Positions 6,204 to 6,482 of a stretch of DNA of 6,482 bases are shown here, piece after piece (the stretch's first letter is position 1; every line of letters starts with the position of its first letter). The DNA is taken from contig JAPOSJ010000082.1 of the NCBI GenBank assembly GCA_026709745.1, positions 1 through 6,482 on the forward strand, in the 5' to 3' direction. This DNA comes from Candidatus Dadabacteria bacterium. GTDB taxonomy: Bacteria > Desulfobacterota_D > UBA1144 > Nemesobacterales > Nemesobacteraceae. Made by a program: the position numbers and the translations under genes. The notes below the pieces were generated by a model, which saw only the letters and a program-made list of their open reading frames with translations, did no database searches and was not told the DNA's origin.

Positions 6204-6205
6204 TT
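6179..6205 (+). terminator. Weak rightward terminator-like hairpin with T-tract
   Basis: AAGG (6183-6186) pairs with CCTT (6194-6197) around a 7-nt loop. The stem can be extended by two or three pairs past a bulged A, and is followed by seven T's (6199-6205). On the plus strand this resembles a poor Rho-independent terminator 16 bases after the stop of the 5945-6163 open frame. The T-tract overlaps the sirtuin stop codon on the other strand, so it may simply be coincidental. Confidence 0.3.
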
Positions 6206-6482
6206 ACATGCGGTTTTGAGAAATTTCGCACTCTGTCAGCAGAGGCAGTATTTCTGCCGATTTTCCCATTACGCTTACGTCATAAAGATCTGTTCCGGGA
6301 GTTCTTTCAATATTGATTTCAACTACCGGTTTTTCGCTTTTTTTTGCTATAAATCCCATCGATGCCGCCGGTTCAACCACCCCCGAGGTTCCCACTATGA
6401 GAAGAAGATCACATTGCTCTATAGCAAACAGGCACCTGTCTATTCTTTCCATCGGGATAATTTCTCCAAACCATACGGTGTT
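6204..6482 (-). CDS. cobB: Sir2-family NAD-dependent protein deacylase, C-terminal part (cut by window edge)
   Basis: Sirtuins remove acetyl, succinyl or related groups from lysines in the cytoplasm, using NAD and releasing nicotinamide and O-acyl-ADP-ribose. The last 92 residues are visible on the minus strand, ending at TAA 6206-6204. Fragment residues 3-7 are VWFGE, matching VVWFGE in E. coli CobB after its zinc-binding module. GTSGVVEPAAS (31-41) is the NAD-binding Rossmann motif (GTSxxVxPAA), and VVEINIE (53-59) holds the Glu/Asn that contact the NAD ribose. The order and spacing match the bacterial CobB/NpdA class, and the C-terminal tail is short. Catalytic His, zinc cysteines and any Tyr/Arg pair for desuccinylation lie outside the window, so substrate preference cannot be judged. 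The family call is firm; the symbol cobB follows convention. Confidence 0.93.
   Translation of the reverse strand, partial: NTVWFGEIIPMERIDRCLFAIEQCDLLLIVGTSGVVEPAASMGFIAKKSEKPVVEINIERTPGTDLYDVSVMGKSAEILPLLTECEISQNRM

Noticed and set aside
1..6482. Mobile elements, defence systems, CRISPR arrays or tRNA genes.
   Set aside because: No transposase, integrase, regularly spaced repeats, target-site duplications or cloverleaf sequences were seen. The identifiable genes are all housekeeping or common families.

Overview
The window is ordinary bacterial chromosome with core housekeeping genes, probably from a Gram-negative bacterium. The Gram-negative reading rests mainly on a lipoprotein-type S41/PDZ protease, and it is an inference. 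Base composition is moderate, and GTG and TTG are used as start codons behind good Shine-Dalgarno sequences. A deltaproteobacterial or related uncultured lineage would fit the combination of glyA-nrdR with tatD, pdxA and uvrA, but the sequence does not settle the taxonomy.

Layout. Positions 1-621 (minus strand) hold the first 207 codons of uvrA, the DNA-damage recognition ATPase, cut by the left edge. A divergent spacer (622-850) separates it from a tight plus-strand cluster: glyA (serine hydroxymethyltransferase), nrdR (repressor of ribonucleotide reductase genes), tatD (metal-dependent hydrolase/nuclease) and pdxA (pyridoxal phosphate synthesis). The gaps are 3, 5 and 24 nt, so the four genes are probably co-transcribed. 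Facing this cluster is a minus-strand gene (4388-5908) for a secreted, probably lipid-anchored S41 protease with a PDZ domain. After a 295-nt spacer comes the 3' end of a minus-strand Sir2-family deacylase gene, cut by the right edge.

How the genes fit together. GlyA uses PLP and makes the 5,10-methylene-tetrahydrofolate needed for dTMP. NrdR controls dNTP supply, and PdxA makes the PLP cofactor. The cluster therefore joins one-carbon, nucleotide and cofactor metabolism. TatD and UvrA are linked to nucleic-acid quality control.

I found no tRNA, rRNA, CRISPR array, transposon, phage gene or recognisable defence system. The points worth a second look are modest: a substituted residue at the expected Q-loop position of UvrA, two cysteines flanking the catalytic Ser and Lys of the S41 protease, a serine-rich mini-ORF whose stop overlaps the glyA ribosome binding site, and an unexplained 72-codon open frame between the protease and sirtuin genes.
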